Shown here one piece after another: positions 27,765 to 36,300 of a stretch of 64,000 nt of DNA (the stretch's first letter is position 1; each line of letters begins with the position of its first letter). The stretch is from Parvibaculum sp. (lineage in GTDB: Bacteria > Pseudomonadota > Alphaproteobacteria > Parvibaculales > Parvibaculaceae). Location of the stretch: the NCBI GenBank assembly GCA_019635955.1, contig JAHBYL010000002.1:1-64000 (forward strand), written 5' to 3'. The notes under the pieces are model-generated. The model saw only the letters and a list, made by a program, of their open reading frames with translations. It made no database searches and was not told the origin of the DNA. Made by a program: the position numbers and the translations under genes.

Positions 27765-28630
27765 CCCCTGGCCGCCTTGAGCTGCTCTTCCTGATCAGGC
27801 GTCAGGAAGTCCCGCGCCTGGAGGTCGCCACGCCAGTGAGGCGTGAGGAGAAGCTGCGGGTCATTGCATTCGTGGAGCCCGAGATTGGGCCGATGCACGG
27901 TATAGCCGATGAGCCGCTGCACTTCCGGCCGGAAGAAGCGTGCGACGTCCGGCGGGTAGGCGAGGTACTGGTTCTCCCCCTGACGCAACCAACCGAGGTT
28001 GTAGCCGCATATGAGACCGGTACGCGGCTCGTTCGAACGATTGGCGCCGCCGCCGTGAATGAGAGAGCCCCGATAAATGAGCACCGACCCCCTCGGCATG
28101 ACAGCGCTTACGACCTCATGGGGTTCTGGCAAGCGATCCCGGGGCCAAAGATGGCTGCCCGGCACCACCTGGGTCGCCCCGTTCTCTTCCGTGAAGTCGC
28201 ACAGCGCCCACATGGCGTTCGCCATCATCTCGCCGGTGAACGACCGGCAGGGGAAGAGTTCATCGTCGCGATGAAGGATCTGCGCCTTCTCCCCCGGATG
28301 AATGGAGATCGCCTGAGTGAGGTTGAGCTGGATTCGCTCGCACCAGGGTGTCAGGAGATTTTCCATGGCCGAGACGACGACGGGTGCGGCGAGCAATTGC
28401 ATCGCGGAACCGGATTTCCGAAGGACCGACCCCAGGCGTTTGGTGCGAAAGCCGACGAACCCGCCGCGCCCGAATTCTGCATCGCGAAAGAAGCTTTCGA
28501 GTTCGCGCGCGACCCGGTCGGCGGTCGCGGCGGGCAGCAGGCCCTCGATCACGACGCATCCATCGCGGTTGAGGATTTCGTCTATGTCCTGAAGGCCGGA
28601 GGAGGCGTCCAGATGTTGAATGATGTGCAT
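27761..28630 (-). CDS. Phytanoyl-CoA dioxygenase (PhyH) family oxygenase, output gene of the quorum-sensing operon
   Basis: This 289-residue Fe(II)/2-oxoglutarate-dependent oxygenase keeps the full metal triad: His120 and Asp122 in ILHRDDELF and His192 in SLIHGGGANRS. Arg203 in EPRTGL is the expected 2-oxoglutarate ligand. GGAG lies 8 nt before the ATG. PhyH-family enzymes hydroxylate acyl-CoAs, free acids or small secondary metabolites; the substrate here is unknown. It follows luxI by 75 bp on the same strand, so it is probably transcribed with it under cell-density control. A role in making or altering a signal or a metabolite is inference. Confidence 0.88.
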   Translation of the reverse strand: MHIIQHLDASSGLQDIDEILNRDGCVVIEGLLPAATADRVARELESFFRDAEFGRGGFVGFRTKRLGSVLRKSGSAMQLLAAPVVVSAMENLLTPWCERIQLNLTQAISIHPGEKAQILHRDDELFPCRSFTGEMMANAMWALCDFTEENGATQVVPGSHLWPRDRLPEPHEVVSAVMPRGSVLIYRGSLIHGGGANRSNEPRTGLICGYNLGWLRQGENQYLAYPPDVARFFRPEVQRLIGYTVHRPNLGLHECNDPQLLLTPHWRGDLQARDFLTPDQEEQLKAARG

Positions 28631-28705
28631 TTGATAGCTCCAATAGTGAAGGTGGAAGGTTGCCGCACCGCATGGGAACGGTGCGGCCGGCGCGGCCCGT
28701 CCCGC

Positions 28706-29395
28706 CTAGTCGGCGGCAGCGGGGACGCGCTGCATCTCAGCCGCGCATGCCGCGATCGAGCCGAAGGTCTCGCGATGCCAGCGCACGAAGGCCGGCTCCA
28801 TGAGCCGCGGGTGGTAGTTGCGGGTGAAGTGATAGACCTGCGAGACCTGGCGTTCGCTCACGGGGACGCGCACGGCCAAATGCGCATCGCGCCCCTCGCC
28901 GACCGGAAAGCCCATCGCATAGGCCTCGACGCCCCATTGGAGGACGGTCGCAAGAAAGTGAGGGCTGATCACGGCCGTAAAGGCATCAAGACGTTCCGCA
29001 ACCCCATACTCGAGAATTGCGGCGATGATCTCAGCACCATGGCCGCCCATCCGTGTCGTATCGTTCACGTAAGGTGAGACCATGAAGCGCGAGAGGTCGA
29101 CCGTTCGGGGACCCTCGGGAACCGGCTCGAATTCCACGAGATGCGGAAAGACCTCGGACAGGAGCGTGGGGCGGTCCATCGTATGGAGACGAACCGAGGC
29201 GACCACCTCGCCGTCCTCGACCATCACGATGTAGCGCGCACCCGGTACGTCATAGCCGTCATACTCGCGGCCATCCCGCGAGGTGAGATCCTTCCACCTA
29301 AGCTGTTCGACGAAGACCTCGTGGCGGAGCCTGTGCATGCGGTCGAGAACATCGGCGTGTTCCGCCTTGTTCTGGTCGGTGATGAGCAGAAACAT
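28706..29395 (-). CDS. Acyl-homoserine-lactone synthase (LuxI family)
   Basis: The 229-residue protein keeps the LuxI catalytic set: Arg24, Phe28, Trp34, Asp46, Asp49, Arg69, Phe83 and Arg103, at close to canonical spacing. The usual Glu in the E-L-S-R motif is Asp100 here (VDLSRFMV). It should make an N-acyl-homoserine lactone from SAM and an acyl-ACP or acyl-CoA; chain length cannot be read from the sequence. GGGGAG lies 8 nt before the ATG. It is downstream of luxR on the same strand, and two inverted repeats fill the gap between them. The C-terminal 30 residues are longer than in many homologues. Confidence 0.93.
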   Translation of the reverse strand: MFLLITDQNKAEHADVLDRMHRLRHEVFVEQLRWKDLTSRDGREYDGYDVPGARYIVMVEDGEVVASVRLHTMDRPTLLSEVFPHLVEFEPVPEGPRTVDLSRFMVSPYVNDTTRMGGHGAEIIAAILEYGVAERLDAFTAVISPHFLATVLQWGVEAYAMGFPVGEGRDAHLAVRVPVSERQVSQVYHFTRNYHPRLMEPAFVRWHRETFGSIAACAAEMQRVPAAAD

Positions 29396-29434
29396 ATTTT
29401 TATCTCCCCTGTGTTGAACGAAACCAGAGGAGAC

Positions 29435-29450
29435 TGGCGCTTAGGCGCCA
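29435..29450. promoter_or_regulatory. 16-bp inverted repeat upstream of luxI
   Basis: TGGCGC (29435-29440), TTAG, GCGCCA (29445-29450) is a perfect inverted repeat that directly abuts the larger one at 29451. It lies 40-55 bp before the luxI start, in its likely promoter or leader. Confidence 0.5.
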
Positions 29451-29486
29451 AACCTGTCTCTCCGCTACTTAGGGGAGAGACAGGTT
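29451..29486. promoter_or_regulatory. 36-bp perfect inverted repeat between luxR and luxI
   Basis: AACCTGTCTCTCC (29451-29463) and GGAGAGACAGGTT (29474-29486) are perfect inverted arms around 10 nt. The outer CCTGT/ACAGG ends recall lux-box half-sites, but the spacing is too long for a normal 18-20 bp lux box. There is no T-tract on the minus strand, so a simple luxR terminator is unlikely. It could be an operator or a leader-RNA hairpin for luxI. Confidence 0.65.
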
Positions 29487-29520
29487 GAATTTGCCTCTAT
29501 TCAATTACATCAAAGACCGC

Positions 29521-30258
29521 TCAAGCCACAGGCGCATCCGCAATCAGGCCGAAGCGATGCGCTACCATGACCGCTTGAACGCGTGAGGCGACCCCTAAGG
29601 TCCGCTTGGCGCTTTCTATATGAGAGTGAACCGTGGACTGCCCGATATTCATGATGGCGGCGATGTCCCATTCGCTTTTGCCGGCCGCGACCCATTGCAG
29701 ACATTCCCGCTGACGCGGCGTGAGGTAAGGCACGCCTGTTTGAGGCGTACAGGTCGTTAGTTGTTTGTACTTGCTGTACATATAGATCGATATGAGATGC
29801 ATGGCGGGCCGCATTTTCGGGTCCCGTTCGACGCGATCGGAGCAGAAGGACGTGAGAGCCGAAAATCCCTGAAGGTCGCAGATGAGATGTGCGTAACCCT
29901 GCTGCAGGCCGAAAGTCGCGCCCTCGTGAAACACCCGGGCATTCTGTCCTCGCAACACGCCCTCCTCGCGCAAGACCTGCTCATCCCAGAAAATGCCTTG
30001 TCGGTCCCGGAATAATTTTTGCGCAACGGGATCGCGATATTCATAGCGCCGCTCGGCATAGCGCGCGCCCCATTCGGTCGGGTAATTGCCGAGGGCCCCC
30101 TTCTCTGTCGAGCCGGTAAACTCGTAGAGCGTGAAATAACGCACCCCGAAGGATTTGAGCGTTACCTGCATGAGCTGGAGCAATGCATCGGTCGTCTCAA
30201 CCGCCTGAACGGCTTCAATGAAGTCCGCGGTTGCATCGGATATGAACGAGCTCGTCAT
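29521..30258 (-). CDS. LuxR-family quorum-sensing transcriptional regulator
   Basis: The 245-residue protein starts MTSSFISDATADFIEAVQAV at 30258, with an AAGGGGGG site 3 nt upstream; a longer frame 5' is not supported. Residues about 20-165 form the autoinducer-binding domain (YEYRDPVAQ with the conserved Tyr/Asp, and WDEQVL with a Trp). The C-terminal GerE-type helix-turn-helix begins LTPRQRECLQWVAAGKSEWDIA. It is followed by luxI, so it is the cognate receptor of its AHL. The 295-bp region before it is AT-rich and carries an inverted repeat. Confidence 0.93.
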   Translation of the reverse strand: MTSSFISDATADFIEAVQAVETTDALLQLMQVTLKSFGVRYFTLYEFTGSTEKGALGNYPTEWGARYAERRYEYRDPVAQKLFRDRQGIFWDEQVLREEGVLRGQNARVFHEGATFGLQQGYAHLICDLQGFSALTSFCSDRVERDPKMRPAMHLISIYMYSKYKQLTTCTPQTGVPYLTPRQRECLQWVAAGKSEWDIAAIMNIGQSTVHSHIESAKRTLGVASRVQAVMVAHRFGLIADAPVA

Positions 30259-30353
30259 GTTCCCCCCTTTCAAGAGACAAAGAAGAACATGGTTAACGTC
30301 TAAAACATTGCTTTCAACAAGAGCCTTGTTTGGATGCTTGTTCTGCGTAAGTG

Positions 30354-30388
30354 AAATATAGATTCTGCGAATATGCGATTCTATATTT
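30354..30388. promoter_or_regulatory. AT-rich inverted repeat in the luxR upstream region
   Basis: AAATATAGA (30354-30362) and TCTATATTT (30380-30388) are perfect inverted arms around 17 nt; the next inner three bases pair at two positions. It is about 100 bp before the luxR start. The whole 30259-30450 stretch is clearly richer in A and T than its surroundings and also holds a TTAACCAT half-site near 30290. Confidence 0.45.
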
Positions 30389-30553
30389 AGTATTGCTTCG
30401 ATGAAGGAGCCACAATTCGCCCATTTCCGGCGGTGATGCGAGCGCATTTTTCTGAGTGATAAAGGGCCGCGGGAACGAGGGGGAAAGCGCCGTGCATCAT
30501 CGGCGGGAATGTCCCGCCAACGCCGATCAAAGCGGGCGCAGGCCCCCGGCCTG

Positions 30554-30931
30554 CTATCCGAGCCAGGCGAGAAGCGGCCGGCGCAACACGAGCCCGACGA
30601 GACTTCCCAGCGCCACACCGAGCGCGTTGGCAGCGAGGTCGTCGAAAGAACCCGACCGGCCGGGAATGAAGGTCTGAGCGACCTCTATGAGGGCGCTCGC
30701 TACCAGAAGGGCGGAGGGGATAGCGAGCCGGTTATAGCGTCCGGCAAAGGCCAAAAAGGCGAGGCCCGATAGCGTCGCCCAAGCGCCGAAATGGAATAGC
30801 TTGTCTGCGTAAGGAAAAAGCGCGGGCGGTCCAACCGACGTCGAGAGCGAACCGAACAGGGTGGCCGCGAAAATGACGAGCCAGAGTGTCCGGATGAAGA
30901 ATGTGAGTTGACGAGAACGCTCAGGAGTCAC
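30554..30931 (-). CDS. VanZ-like membrane protein
   Basis: From GTG 30931 (AAGGCG upstream) the protein is 125 residues with four membrane helices. The VanZ-like motifs are ADKLFHFGAWATLSGLAF and ALIEVAQTFIPGRSGSFDDLAANALG. The frame is open further 5' but with a basic, unlikely leader. VanZ-like proteins are often found with polysaccharide genes; their activity is not settled. It is the last gene after manC on the minus strand, with a 107-bp gap. Confidence 0.8.
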   Translation of the reverse strand: MTPERSRQLTFFIRTLWLVIFAATLFGSLSTSVGPPALFPYADKLFHFGAWATLSGLAFLAFAGRYNRLAIPSALLVASALIEVAQTFIPGRSGSFDDLAANALGVALGSLVGLVLRRPLLAWLG

Positions 30932-31038
30932 ACGAAACGCCTTGCAACGATGAGTTTGAATTCGGCCTCCGGGCGACCGCGCGCGCCGGGATCGCAAGGG
31001 CTGCAACAAGCATCAGATATGAGGCAGCACTATGGCCC

Positions 31039-32472
31039 TTACTCCGCCGCCGGCTTTTTTACCTCGCGGCCATAGACGTCGTCGAAGCGAACGATGTCGT
31101 CCTCGCCAAGATAAGCGCCTGACTGAACCTCGATGATGCTGAGCGGCTCGGCCCCCGGATTGGCGAGGCGATGCGTCGTGCCGAGCGGTATATAGACGGA
31201 CTCGTTTTCTTCTAGAAAACTGATCTTGTCGCCGACCGTCACCTCAGCGCGGCCCTTCACGACCACCCAATGCTCGGCGCGGTGATGATGCATCTGGAGC
31301 GAGAGAGCCGCGCCCGGATGCACCATCAGGTGTTTTACCTGGTGCCGCTCCCCGGCATCGAGGCTCTCATAGTAACCCCAGGGCCTGTAAACGCGCGTAT
31401 GGAGCTGGTGCTCGGTCCGGCCCTGCGAGGCCAGCCGGTCGACGATCGACTTCACCTCCTGCACCCTGTCGCGCGAGGCGACGAGGATGACATCGCCTGT
31501 TTCGACGATGATGAGATTCTCGACACCGACCGTCGCCACAAGACCGTTTTCGGCGCGGACATAGCAGTTCTTCGTATCGGCGGCGATGACATCACCCGAG
31601 AGGACATTGCCCTGCACATCCTTGCCGCCGATCTCCCAGAGCGCGCTCCACGAGCCTATATCGCTCCAGCCCATATCGACGGGGACGACCGCGACATTGG
31701 AGGCGTGCTCCATCACCGCGTAATCGATGGAGTTCGAGGGACAGGCCGCGAAGGCATCGGCATCGAGCCGCAGGAAATCGAGATCGCGGGCACCTTTCAG
31801 AACGGCTTCGCTGGCGCGTGCGGCGATCTCGGGACAGTGGCGGCGCATTTCCTCAAGGATCGTGTCGGCGCGGAACATGAAAATCCCCGCATTCCAATCA
31901 TAACCGCCTTCGGCCAGATAGGATTTCGCGGTCTCGAGATCGGGCTTCTCCACGAAGCGTTCGACGGCAAAAGCCTCGCCCGAGGCAAGCGCCGCCCCGC
32001 GCTTGATATAGCCATAGCCGGTCTCGGGGCCGGAGGGCAAGACGCCGAAAGTCACGAGATGGCCTGCTTCGGCAAGCTTCTCACCCTTGGCCAGGGCCTC
32101 GAGAAAGCGCGCCACATCGGCGATGTGATGGTCCGCCGGCAGAATGAGGAGGATGCCCTTCGGATCGATGGCCTGCACAAAGGCGGCGGCGGCGGCAGCG
32201 GCCGGCGCGGTGTTCCGCCCCTGCGGTTCCAGAATATGGGCAAGCGGCGCGATGCCCGCCTCCCGCATCTGCTGCGCGATGATAAAACGGTGCTCGTCAT
32301 TCGAGACGATGAGGGGCGCTGCAAAGCGTGCTCGGTCGCTTACCCGGAGCGCGGTCTCGAGCATCATGGCGCGGTCGGAGACAAGCGGCAGGAGCTGCTT
32401 TGGATAGAGCGAGCGCGAGATGGGCCAGAGGCGCGACCCGACGCCGCCTGAAAGTATCACTGGATAGATCAT
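31039..32472 (-). CDS. manC: Mannose-1-phosphate guanylyltransferase / mannose-6-phosphate isomerase
   Basis: The 477-residue bifunctional enzyme starts MIYPVILSGGVGSRLWPISR at 32472, whose LSGGVGSRLWPISR is the nucleotidyltransferase signature. The N-terminal 350 residues are the GDP-mannose pyrophosphorylase, with FVEKPDLETAKSYL. The C-terminal cupin is the phosphomannose isomerase: RPWGYYESLD, LQMHHHRAEHWVVVKG and PLGTTHRLANPG contain the metal-binding His/Glu residues. It makes GDP-mannose, the substrate of the gmd product encoded in the same minus-strand group. CAGGTG precedes the ATG. Confidence 0.95.
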   Translation of the reverse strand: MIYPVILSGGVGSRLWPISRSLYPKQLLPLVSDRAMMLETALRVSDRARFAAPLIVSNDEHRFIIAQQMREAGIAPLAHILEPQGRNTAPAAAAAAAFVQAIDPKGILLILPADHHIADVARFLEALAKGEKLAEAGHLVTFGVLPSGPETGYGYIKRGAALASGEAFAVERFVEKPDLETAKSYLAEGGYDWNAGIFMFRADTILEEMRRHCPEIAARASEAVLKGARDLDFLRLDADAFAACPSNSIDYAVMEHASNVAVVPVDMGWSDIGSWSALWEIGGKDVQGNVLSGDVIAADTKNCYVRAENGLVATVGVENLIIVETGDVILVASRDRVQEVKSIVDRLASQGRTEHQLHTRVYRPWGYYESLDAGERHQVKHLMVHPGAALSLQMHHHRAEHWVVVKGRAEVTVGDKISFLEENESVYIPLGTTHRLANPGAEPLSIIEVQSGAYLGEDDIVRFDDVYGREVKKPAAE

Positions 32473-32628
32473 GGCACCTGCCGTTCCGCCCGATATCGCC
32501 TGTTTTGCCCCCGGAAAGAGCGGGTGCCGCAAATTCTAGTCCATGGCAACCGGGAATTCACCAAGGGCCCGGATTTTGGGTTAACCGCCGCCGGAAGGGC
32601 CCGGAATTGAAAGGATGGCGGGCCCGGC

Positions 32629-33975
32629 CTAGAGCTTGAAATAGCCGAGCAGTGTGCCGACCGCGGGGTCGAACCGGTCGGGGTCCCGGTCGATGATCAT
32701 GTGATATTCGGCGACGCCCCAGGCCGATATACCGAGGAGCACCGCCAGCGCCACATTGGTGCTCATGCGGAAGCGCAGCCAGTCCCGCCCGGCCGGCACG
32801 GGCTCACCCGCCGGCGCGAGATCGGGCCGGTCGAGCGGCATGCGGAGCTCCAGAGGTCCCTTCCCGGGAAGCGGAACCCCCTCCGTCCCTTCGATAACGA
32901 GGACGATATCGATCGCAGGCGAGATCCCGAGCTGCTGCTGGCGCGCCCACATGGAGGCGCGTGCCTTGCCGACCAGCGAGCGCCATGAGATGCGCATGGT
33001 CTTCGGGACCCGGATCAGATCGAGATCGCAGGGCCTGTCGGCGAGTGTCCGTGCATAGGCGATCCGGTCGTCGACAGAGAAGTGGCGGAGGGCTCCGGGT
33101 TCCCTTTGCTCGACCCCGCCCGATGACAGATCGAGACGATCGCCCGGTGCAAGCTGCAACAGCCGGTCGGGCGAGAGCCCGGCTTCCGCCCATAATTCCT
33201 CGATCCGTGCCGGCACCGCCTGGCACTGATAAACCGCGAGCGGTGCCGCCTTGCCGCCGAACACGAAGGACCCCGCCGCCGGGATCGACTTGCGAGCCCC
33301 CATTGCAACGGCAAGCTCGCGGAATTTCGCGACGCGGCCCGTCATCAAGGCTTCTACCCGGCGCATTTTTCCGTCGTGGGTGTATTGGCCGAACATCGCC
33401 GGAAAGACGCTCACCGATGCGTAAGGCAGGATCGCTGCATCGATGGGACCGAAGCGGCGGCCGATTTCCTCGGCGTGGCGCAACTGAATCGGATTATCGA
33501 CATTGTGGAAGAGGCTCGTGCCGTCGCTGTCCCGGATGAATATCGAGGTATCGATGGGCAAGTTCGTCTCGTTTTCGAGATCGTCATTCGACCCCGAGAA
33601 TTGATCGAAAATGCAAAGCTCGATCCCGTCGACATTCGAAAGCTCGCCGAAGGGCAGCTCGCGTATATCGGTGAACCCCAGGCTCCGGATCGCATTCGAA
33701 AGCGCGGGCGTCGGAAATTTGCCGATCAGGACGGGCGTCTCTTTCGAAAAATGCGCAAGCGTCGGCGGATCGAAATGATCACCGTGAATATGGCTCACAT
33801 AGATGTAGTCGGGACGGCCTGAAAGGATACGTGCTTTAAGACTTTCCGGTATCGGCGGATAGTTGAAGATGATGCCGTGATAGATGCCGTCTGAATACCA
33901 GGGGTCGGTGAGAATCGTCCGCCCGTCGGCAAGCTCGACATTGAATGAGGCGTTGGTGATGAATTCGATTTTCAT
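32629..33975 (-). CDS. MBL-fold metallohydrolase of the polysaccharide locus, unknown function
   Basis: The 448-residue protein starts MKIEFITNASFNVELADG and has a metallo-beta-lactamase fold in its first 240 residues: TDPWYSDGIYHG, then VSHIHGDHFDPPTL with the metal ligands, and later DAAILPYAS. This is closest in style to the UlaG/CMP-sialate-hydroxylase-like branch, not to glyoxalases. The C-terminal 200 residues are a separate region ending in a weak hydrophobic helix (VALAVLLGISAWGVAEY). It starts 6 bp after the methyltransferase stop, so the two work together or are at least cotranscribed. I cannot assign a substrate. Confidence 0.75.
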   Translation of the reverse strand: MKIEFITNASFNVELADGRTILTDPWYSDGIYHGIIFNYPPIPESLKARILSGRPDYIYVSHIHGDHFDPPTLAHFSKETPVLIGKFPTPALSNAIRSLGFTDIRELPFGELSNVDGIELCIFDQFSGSNDDLENETNLPIDTSIFIRDSDGTSLFHNVDNPIQLRHAEEIGRRFGPIDAAILPYASVSVFPAMFGQYTHDGKMRRVEALMTGRVAKFRELAVAMGARKSIPAAGSFVFGGKAAPLAVYQCQAVPARIEELWAEAGLSPDRLLQLAPGDRLDLSSGGVEQREPGALRHFSVDDRIAYARTLADRPCDLDLIRVPKTMRISWRSLVGKARASMWARQQQLGISPAIDIVLVIEGTEGVPLPGKGPLELRMPLDRPDLAPAGEPVPAGRDWLRFRMSTNVALAVLLGISAWGVAEYHMIIDRDPDRFDPAVGTLLGYFKL

Positions 33976-33981
33976 GGCGCC

Positions 33982-34887
33982 TCACGCCGGCCGTCGCGCG
34001 ATGATGCAGGCCTCGCGTCCGAGACCGGCATCGGCGAATGAGCGGTAGAGCGCCCGCCGTGTCGCCGCGAGGCCGGACGCCTCGAAAAGCGTCTCCATCC
34101 GCACACGCCTCAAATGGCTTTCACGGCCAAGCGCGGGCGTCTCGACATAATTGTCGCCCATCGCAAGGAAGAGATCGATCGGATAGCTGCAGAAGCGCGA
34201 AAGGGGCTCGAGCCCGTGTCGCGCGGCGAGCCGCTCGAGACTTTCGAAATCGAAATAATTGAGGTGATGCTTCACCGCGACCCACCAGGGCCGGTAACCC
34301 TCATGGTCGCGCAACGCCTTCTGGATCGGATTGTAATCGTTCGGCACGATGGCGAGGAGAAGCCCGCCCGGAGCGAGCAGACCGGCCGCCCTCGCGATCA
34401 TCGCCGAGGGATCCGGCACATGCTCAAGCACATTGCGCATATGAACGACGTCGAAGGGCGCCGGTAGCCCGGGTGCCGCGCCGTCGAATGTGTCCTGCAG
34501 GACGTGGAGCCCTTTCGAGCGGCAATGCTCGACCGCCGCCCGGCCGGGCTCGACGCCGAGCACCTGCCAGCCCTCGGCCTTCGCTGCTTCAAGGAAGAGC
34601 CCGCCACCGCAGCCCACATCGAGCAATCGCCGCCCCGCGCCGGGCGCCATCCGGTCCGTGATTTCCGCCAGCACATCGCCATGGGAAATCATCCACCAGT
34701 CGCGGTCCCGCTCGTAATAGGCAAGCCGGTCCCGCGCTTCGTCTTCGTAGTAATTGTCGCGGTAGTCGCGCTCGAGCGCTTCAGCATCGGGCAAAGGCTG
34801 GATATGGATGAAGCCGCAACTCTCGCATGCGATGACGTCGATCCCTTCGGACCTGTCGATCACCCGGCCTTCATGCTTGCCGCCCAT
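33982..34887 (-). CDS. SAM-dependent methyltransferase with N-terminal zinc-ribbon-like segment
   Basis: The 301-residue protein starts MGGKHEGRVIDRS at 34887, with GGAGGT 7 nt upstream. A CESCGFIHIQPLP segment resembles the start of sugar C-methyltransferase-like proteins. The SAM site is LLDVGCGGGLFLEAAKA (near residue 90), followed by EPGRAAVEHC and VVHMRNVLEHVPDP. The enzyme belongs to the type common in O-antigen and capsule loci, where it methylates a sugar or its nucleotide precursor. It lies between gmd and the MBL-fold gene on one strand. Confidence 0.85.
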   Translation of the reverse strand: MGGKHEGRVIDRSEGIDVIACESCGFIHIQPLPDAEALERDYRDNYYEDEARDRLAYYERDRDWWMISHGDVLAEITDRMAPGAGRRLLDVGCGGGLFLEAAKAEGWQVLGVEPGRAAVEHCRSKGLHVLQDTFDGAAPGLPAPFDVVHMRNVLEHVPDPSAMIARAAGLLAPGGLLLAIVPNDYNPIQKALRDHEGYRPWWVAVKHHLNYFDFESLERLAARHGLEPLSRFCSYPIDLFLAMGDNYVETPALGRESHLRRVRMETLFEASGLAATRRALYRSFADAGLGREACIIARRPA

Positions 34888-34982
34888 CCGCCGCACCTCC
34901 GCCCCTGTCCAACCTGCCCCGGACCTATTGTCCTATATTAGCGGACCGGGAGCGGCTGCGGCAAAGTGACTCGGCGGTAGTG

Positions 34983-36044
34983 TCAGCGCGCGGCGGCAGC
35001 GGCACCCGCGCCCATGCGGCGGAGATCCGCCTCGACCATTTCCGCGACCAGCTCCTTGAAGCTCGTCTTGTGCGTCCAGCCGAGTTCGTCCCGCGCCTTG
35101 GCCGCGTTGCCCACCAGCGAGTTCACTTCCGCCGGCCGGTAATAGGAGGGATCGACCTCGATCAGCACCTGGCCCGACTTCCGGTCGATGCCCTTCTCCT
35201 CAAGCCCGGTTCCTTCCCACTCGATCGGACGGCCGACCATATCGAAGGCGAGTTCGGCAAAATCGCGGACCGAATGTTCCTCGCCTGTGGCGAGAACATA
35301 ATCGCCCGGTATTTCCTTCTGGAGCATGAGCCACATGCCCTCGACATAGTCGCGGGCATGGCCCCAGTCGCGGCGCGAATTGATATTGCCGAGATAGAGG
35401 CGGTCCTGGAGCCCGTGATGGATCGCGGCGACGGCGCGCGTGATCTTGCGGCTCACGAAATTCTCGCCGCGGTTCGGCCCCTCGTGATTGAAGAGAATGC
35501 CATTCGAGGCATGGAACCCATAGGCCTCGCGGTAGTTCACCACCGTCTGGAAGGCAAAATGCTTGGAAATCGCATAAGGGCTGCGCGGCCGGAAGGGCGT
35601 CGTCTCGCTTTGCGGGGTTTCCTGCACATTGCCGAAGAGTTCGGAGGTCGACGCCTGATAGAAGCGCACGTTCTCGCCCATATCGAGGAGACGGATCGCC
35701 TCGAGGAGGCGGAGCACGCCGGTCGCGTTCACGTCGGTCGTATACTCGGGCTTGTCGAAACTCACCTTCACATGGCTCTGCGCGGCAAGATTATAGACCT
35801 CGTCCGGCTTCACATCCTTCAGCACGCGGAAAAGGCTGCCGCCATCGGTCATGTCGCCGAAATGCATCCGGATGCCGGAACCCGCCTGGTCTTCATTGTA
35901 GAGATGATTGACGCGGTCGGTATTGAGCGACGAGGACCGGCGCATCAGCCCGTGAACCTCATAACCCTTGGAGACGAGCAAATCGGCCAGATAGCTGCCA
36001 TCCTGACCTGTGACACCCGTAATCAGCGCGACCCGCTTCGTCAT
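34983..36044 (-). CDS. gmd: GDP-mannose 4,6-dehydratase
   Basis: The 353-residue protein starts [20 protein letters not shown] at 36044. It has the NADP-binding TGVTGQDG, the catalytic [10 protein letters not shown] Tyr-x3-Lys and [21 protein letters not shown], all typical of Gmd. It makes GDP-4-keto-6-deoxy-D-mannose, the branch point to GDP-rhamnose, GDP-fucose or GDP-perosamine. None of the enzymes completing those routes is evident nearby, so the final sugar is open. It is divergent from galU; 256 bp separate the two starts. The C-terminus ends in a short Ala run. Confidence 0.95.
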   Translation of the reverse strand: MTKRVALITGVTGQDGSYLADLLVSKGYEVHGLMRRSSSLNTDRVNHLYNEDQAGSGIRMHFGDMTDGGSLFRVLKDVKPDEVYNLAAQSHVKVSFDKPEYTTDVNATGVLRLLEAIRLLDMGENVRFYQASTSELFGNVQETPQSETTPFRPRSPYAISKHFAFQTVVNYREAYGFHASNGILFNHEGPNRGENFVSRKITRAVAAIHHGLQDRLYLGNINSRRDWGHARDYVEGMWLMLQKEIPGDYVLATGEEHSVRDFAELAFDMVGRPIEWEGTGLEEKGIDRKSGQVLIEVDPSYYRPAEVNSLVGNAAKARDELGWTHKTSFKELVAEMVEADLRRMGAGAAAAAR

Positions 36045-36077
36045 ATTCCGGTATTCTCCCGAGATGGACACTCAAGG

Positions 36078-36096
36078 GCCGGCTTCATACGCCGGC
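36078..36096. repeat. Short hairpin in the gmd-galU divergent region
   Basis: GCCGGC (36078-36083), 7 nt, GCCGGC (36091-36096) is a self-complementary pair that can form a hairpin. It lies 34 bp before the gmd start. Its role is unknown. Confidence 0.3.
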
Positions 36097-36300
36097 ACAC
36101 TGCCCCCGACCGGCCCGTGAAACGCCTCGGGTCCGAAGGCGTCTCTAGATACATGGATTTTACCCCAACGGGAACAGGGGCTGTGCCGGTTACTTGCGGC
36201 GAACCGCCGCCCGTGCCAAAAACCCTTGCGTGGGGCTAAATTCCCCACTGAAATGAGTTACTTAGCTGTCACATCCTGCCACACACCGGTTGATCCCCCC

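Noticed and set aside
29451-29486. The 36-bp inverted repeat as a luxR terminator
   Set aside because: On the minus strand no run of T follows the stem, and the next sequence is another GC-rich hairpin close to the luxI start.
29396-29520. A classical 18-20 bp lux box before luxI
   Set aside because: No CTGT-N10-12-ACAG match of normal spacing was found; only the longer 36-bp inverted repeat is present, so it is reported as a separate observation.
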